The position numbers were made by a program, and so were the translations under genes. Under the pieces are notes generated by a model. That model did not search any database and was not told where the DNA came from. It worked only from the letters and a program-made list of their open reading frames with translations. Source: Mesorhizobium sp. B2-7-1 (GTDB lineage Bacteria; Pseudomonadota; Alphaproteobacteria; Rhizobiales; Rhizobiaceae). Taken from it: 64,000 bases of DNA. This document shows, piece after piece, positions 62,001 to 64,000 of this stretch. The DNA is taken from assembly GCF_006440735.1 (NCBI RefSeq), contig NZ_VFUA01000001.1:175910-239909 (forward strand). The letters are read 5' to 3'. Position 1 is the stretch's first letter. Every line of letters begins with the position of its first letter.

Positions 62001-64000
62001 GCGATCGGGGCCTCGAGCAACGCGTCTTCCAACCTGGTGCTCGAAGGCAGCACGCTGCGCTACACGGGGCTCTCGACAGCGAGCGATCGCGGCTTCACCC
62101 TTGTCACCAACGGCGCCGTAACCGCAGGCACGATCGACGTGACGCAGGCAGGCACGGACCTGCAATTTTCGGGCGCAGTCACAAGCCCGGACAATTCCGG
62201 CCTGACCAAGACCGGCCTCGGTACGCTGACGCTCTCCAACGCCAGCAATAACTATGTCGGGATCACCACGGTCAACCAGGGGACTCTGGCTGCGAGCACA
62301 CTGGCCAATGGCGGCGCCAACAGCAGCATCGGCGCATCGTCCAATGCGTCTTCGAACCTGGTGCTGCAGAGCGGGGGGGAACTAGAATATCTCGGCGCGA
62401 CGGCGAGCAGCAACCGCGGCTTCACGCTTGCCTCCGGAGGCGGCGCCATTGGGGTCGCCCAGACCTCTACGACGCTGACGCTCAGCGGCGTGGCGACTGG
62501 CGCTGGCTCTCTGACCAAGAATGGCACCGGCACCTTGATCCTGTCCGGCACGAATGATTATACCGGCGGCACGATTGTGAGCGCCGGCACGTTGCGCGCC
62601 GGGTCGACCAGTGCGTTCGGCACGGGCCTCATGACGGTGAACACCGGTGCGACACTCGACCTAGCCGGCCGCGCAAACACGGTAAGGGGGCTTAGTGGGA
62701 CCGGAAATGTGCTGCTGGGCGCCGCGACGCTAACGACCAACGGCAGTGGCAGCTTTTCAGGTAGCATCAGTGGGACGGGCGGCGTCACCATCGCGCCGGG
62801 CACAGTGTCGCAGACGTTCGCCGGTTGCGGCAACAGCTATACTGGCCCAACCACGATCCAGAGCGGCACCACGCTGAACGTCAGTTGTCTGGCCAATGGT
62901 GGGTTGCAGAGCGATATAGGCTCTTCCGGGAGTGCCTCGACCAATCTGGTCTTCATCAACGGCACGCTCAATTATACCGGTGGCACCGTCACCACCGACC
63001 GCGGCTTCTCGATGCCGGGATTCGTCGGCGGCGCGATCGGCGTGCAGAACGCCGCGACGACGCTTACCTTTGGCGGCCAAGTCACCGGGTCAAACGGCGG
63101 CGTCTCTAAATTCGGTGCAGGCACGCTCGTACTCTCCGGCACGAATAATTATGGCGGCGGCACGACCGTCACGGCCGGCACATTGCGGGCCGGATCGACG
63201 AGCGCCTTCGGGACTGGCGGGATGGCCGTCAACACTGGAGCCACCCTTGATCTTGCCAATCTAAGCAACACAGTGGGCAGTCTCGCGGGCGGCGGCAACG
63301 TGACGCTGGGTTCTGCAACGCTCACCATCAGCAACGGCGCTTCCCAGAATTTCAGTGGTGCAATCAGCGGCACTGGTGGGCTGGTGAAGAGCGGCGCCGG
63401 CACGCAAACTTTGTCAGGTGTCAGCAGCTATACAGGCTCCACGGTCATCAATGGCGGCATTCTCGCCGTGACGGGGCTTGCAAATGGTGGCAGCAACAGC
63501 TCGATCGGATCGTCCGCCGCCACACCGGACAAGCTCGTCCTCAATGGCGGTACGCTGCAATATATTGGAACCGGCGACAGCACCAACCGGCTGTTCACGC
63601 TTGGGGCCAGCGGCGGCTCTCTCGACGCTTCGGGCACCGGCGCGGTCAGCTTCACAAACACGGGCGCGGCCGCGCTCAGCGGTGCCGGCAACCGCACGCT
63701 GACGCTGACCGGCACCAACACCGCCGGCAACTCGCTTGCGGCTCGCATCGACAATCCGGCCGGCGCCACCACTGCGCTGACAAAGACCGGGACTGGCACC
63801 TGGGTGCTGAAGAACGGGTCGAGCACCTATACCGGCGCCACGACGATCAGCGGCGGCGTGCTCGCCGTCGATAAGCTTGGCGATGGCGGCCAGGCGAGCT
63901 CGATCGGCCAATCGACGAACCTAGCCTCCAATCTTGTGATCGGCAGCGGCTCGACGCTGCGCTATACGGGCGGCGGCGACACGACTGACCGTCTCTTCAC
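59046..64000 (+). CDS. Giant autotransporter (type Va) passenger, 3' part outside window
   Basis: Continuous frame of 1651 codons that runs off the window end. ATG at 59046 with AGGGGG 5-10 bases upstream. Residues 1-90 form an unusually long N-region; the hydrophobic signal core is LPVALLVGLGALPAGAA (95-111), then mature DRYWD. From residue 220 the passenger is made of PATR-type repeats (GLTKLGSGTLTLGG). Two module types alternate from residue about 975: A (LANGG...SSIG...SNLVL...GTL.Y.G) and B (LRAGSTSAFGTG...NTGATLDL). Predicted right-handed beta-helix adhesin. The beta-barrel end lies beyond 64000. Almost no cysteine, except one pair (Cys1261, Cys1281). Confidence 0.88.
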   Translation, partial: MAGLACGGTIHDQRADDDGGHDPRSKAGHRHPGRASSQARSGLQGQPARQADRSVYSQLLRGGRMTKWKGQAASFAPNLAQLVSTTAPALRGARLPVALLVGLGALPAGAADRYWDVNGTGVELGGIGSWNTSSPFWNESSNGVSGPMDVWNNAAGDNAIFDGTAGAVTLGGSISAGSLTFNVGGYSIGGGTLTLAGATPTVSVAAGTATINSIIAGNAGLTKLGSGTLTLGGANTFVGDVNVNGGTLSLAGSGTYTGNINLNSGFLNVANDAALGNSSNGIFTTAGTQLTINGALSGSRVVTLGAGGQTTIAGVGAASTYYTGAGGLTAFRTSLTNNANDYAGQTTIQVSTSDNITFSSVGNLGEVSALGAGAGSNGTIIVQRINGATGTLSYVGTGSDSNRDWSLPTTGGNLSFVNSGTGTLILRGNIALGGPAGTGVGFAANSADLQLLGQISGSLGSVSFSGSSNTRTITLGDSNSFNAPASIGSVTVKAGVLANGGANSSLGAGTSVNLANGGVLSYTGGAASSNRTWTVSANANGTINNDSTTGALTLSGAATLNTNSTLTFGGSYTGGPNTFSGVISGSGNLASNGAGVWELTGASTRTGGITVDGGTLRAGSALAFGTTTTVTVNNGTLDLNNFNLAATSLAGTGGTIALGSGTLTVNSASGGTTFAGSITGTGGLTKQGASTLTLTGANTYNGTTNVSGGTLALDFSAASAPATDIISSASTLNMAGGTLKVTGSAGQTQSFAATNITAGGNTIAGSGNVTLNLGAINRSSGLVNFVLPTTGSITTTPSTVLGGWATVTTGVTTDYAQVDGAGNIIARVSYATKDDAGTWITGDVVSDEGGNANTPYFGAVGSNVQLGGLKYTVARSSTVTIGVGNTLGVDGTIIVSSSVGNNAQTITGGQLTGPAGGGTLGVLQNSTGNYTIASTIVDNGGGGTGFTKAGTGLVTLSGSNTYSGATIVSGGTLSVNTIANGGSASAIGASSNASSNLVLEGSTLRYTGLSTASDRGFTLVTNGAVTAGTIDVTQAGTDLQFSGAVTSPDNSGLTKTGLGTLTLSNASNNYVGITTVNQGTLAASTLANGGANSSIGASSNASSNLVLQSGGELEYLGATASSNRGFTLASGGGAIGVAQTSTTLTLSGVATGAGSLTKNGTGTLILSGTNDYTGGTIVSAGTLRAGSTSAFGTGLMTVNTGATLDLAGRANTVRGLSGTGNVLLGAATLTTNGSGSFSGSISGTGGVTIAPGTVSQTFAGCGNSYTGPTTIQSGTTLNVSCLANGGLQSDIGSSGSASTNLVFINGTLNYTGGTVTTDRGFSMPGFVGGAIGVQNAATTLTFGGQVTGSNGGVSKFGAGTLVLSGTNNYGGGTTVTAGTLRAGSTSAFGTGGMAVNTGATLDLANLSNTVGSLAGGGNVTLGSATLTISNGASQNFSGAISGTGGLVKSGAGTQTLSGVSSYTGSTVINGGILAVTGLANGGSNSSIGSSAATPDKLVLNGGTLQYIGTGDSTNRLFTLGASGGSLDASGTGAVSFTNTGAAALSGAGNRTLTLTGTNTAGNSLAARIDNPAGATTALTKTGTGTWVLKNGSSTYTGATTISGGVLAVDKLGDGGQASSIGQSTNLASNLVIGSGSTLRYTGGGDTTDRLF

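Noticed and set aside
59384..63911. Many minus-strand frames across the autotransporter
   Set aside because: They repeat with the passenger modules and read Pro/Val/Ala-rich or Arg-rich; they mirror the repeat DNA and are not genes.
59046..64000. CRISPR-like or satellite repeat array
   Set aside because: The periodicity lies within one protein frame, the copies are diverged, and spacing follows protein modules; it is a repetitive gene.

Overview
The window is a GC-rich chromosomal segment whose gene content points to a rhizobium of the order Hyphomicrobiales, most likely Mesorhizobium or a close relative. The evidence is a cyclic beta-1,2-glucan synthase/exporter pair (ndvB, ndvA), a rhizobial-type histidine-utilisation (hut) run, many GTG/TTG starts, and intergenic mosaic palindromes of the kind scattered through rhizobial genomes. 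Genus assignment is inference from content; no database search was possible. No rRNA, tRNA, CRISPR array or insertion sequence was seen.

Layout. 1-4346: hutH (5' part outside the window), hutG, hutU and hutD on +, for histidine to glutamate. 4617-15344: ndvB (2860 aa) and ndvA, making and exporting cyclic glucan. 15624-18353: ccmC without ccmD, a D-threonine aldolase-like PLP enzyme, and a D-lyxose isomerase-like cupin. 18368-24327: six overlapping minus-strand genes (DUF4129, DUF4350, MoxR, DUF58, SpoIIM-like, RDD), with two tandem paralogous membrane proteins reading away from them. 26187-27872: a TPR protein.

28113-34771 (minus) reads like a catabolic unit: Nudix hydrolase, GlxA-type AraC regulator, an M24/DddP-like metalloenzyme, an isochorismatase-family cysteine hydrolase, an HSL-family esterase and a Tat-type solute-binding protein. 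The DddP-like enzyme keeps all six metal ligands but has Gly where DddP has its proposed catalytic Asp. Around it lie two large inverted-repeat pairs, one of which is translated as the tail of the esterase. 34862-36458 holds a free-methionine-R-sulfoxide reductase and a YeiH-type exporter.

36584-44544: a TetR regulator, a good operator palindrome, and a divergent operon of a CocE/NonD hydrolase (frameshifted) plus a complete peptide/nickel-type ABC importer. 44810-51957: GNAT, ACT-domain protein, aldehyde dehydrogenase, an Asp/Glu racemase-family enzyme divergent from a LysR regulator with an 18-bp palindrome between them, an exported TPR-like protein, a small conserved-looking protein and a 59-aa secreted peptide with a strong terminator.

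52901-56685 is the most unusual system: a 922-aa protein that joins two extracytoplasmic sensor-like segments and a HAMP-like region to a complete MFS transporter, in an operon with an ABC_sub_bind-family binding protein that has no ABC permease or ATPase nearby. 57142-57730 is a decayed LysR gene. 57916-58815 is an AraC regulator, followed by a giant autotransporter (59046 to beyond the window end) built of alternating passenger repeats.
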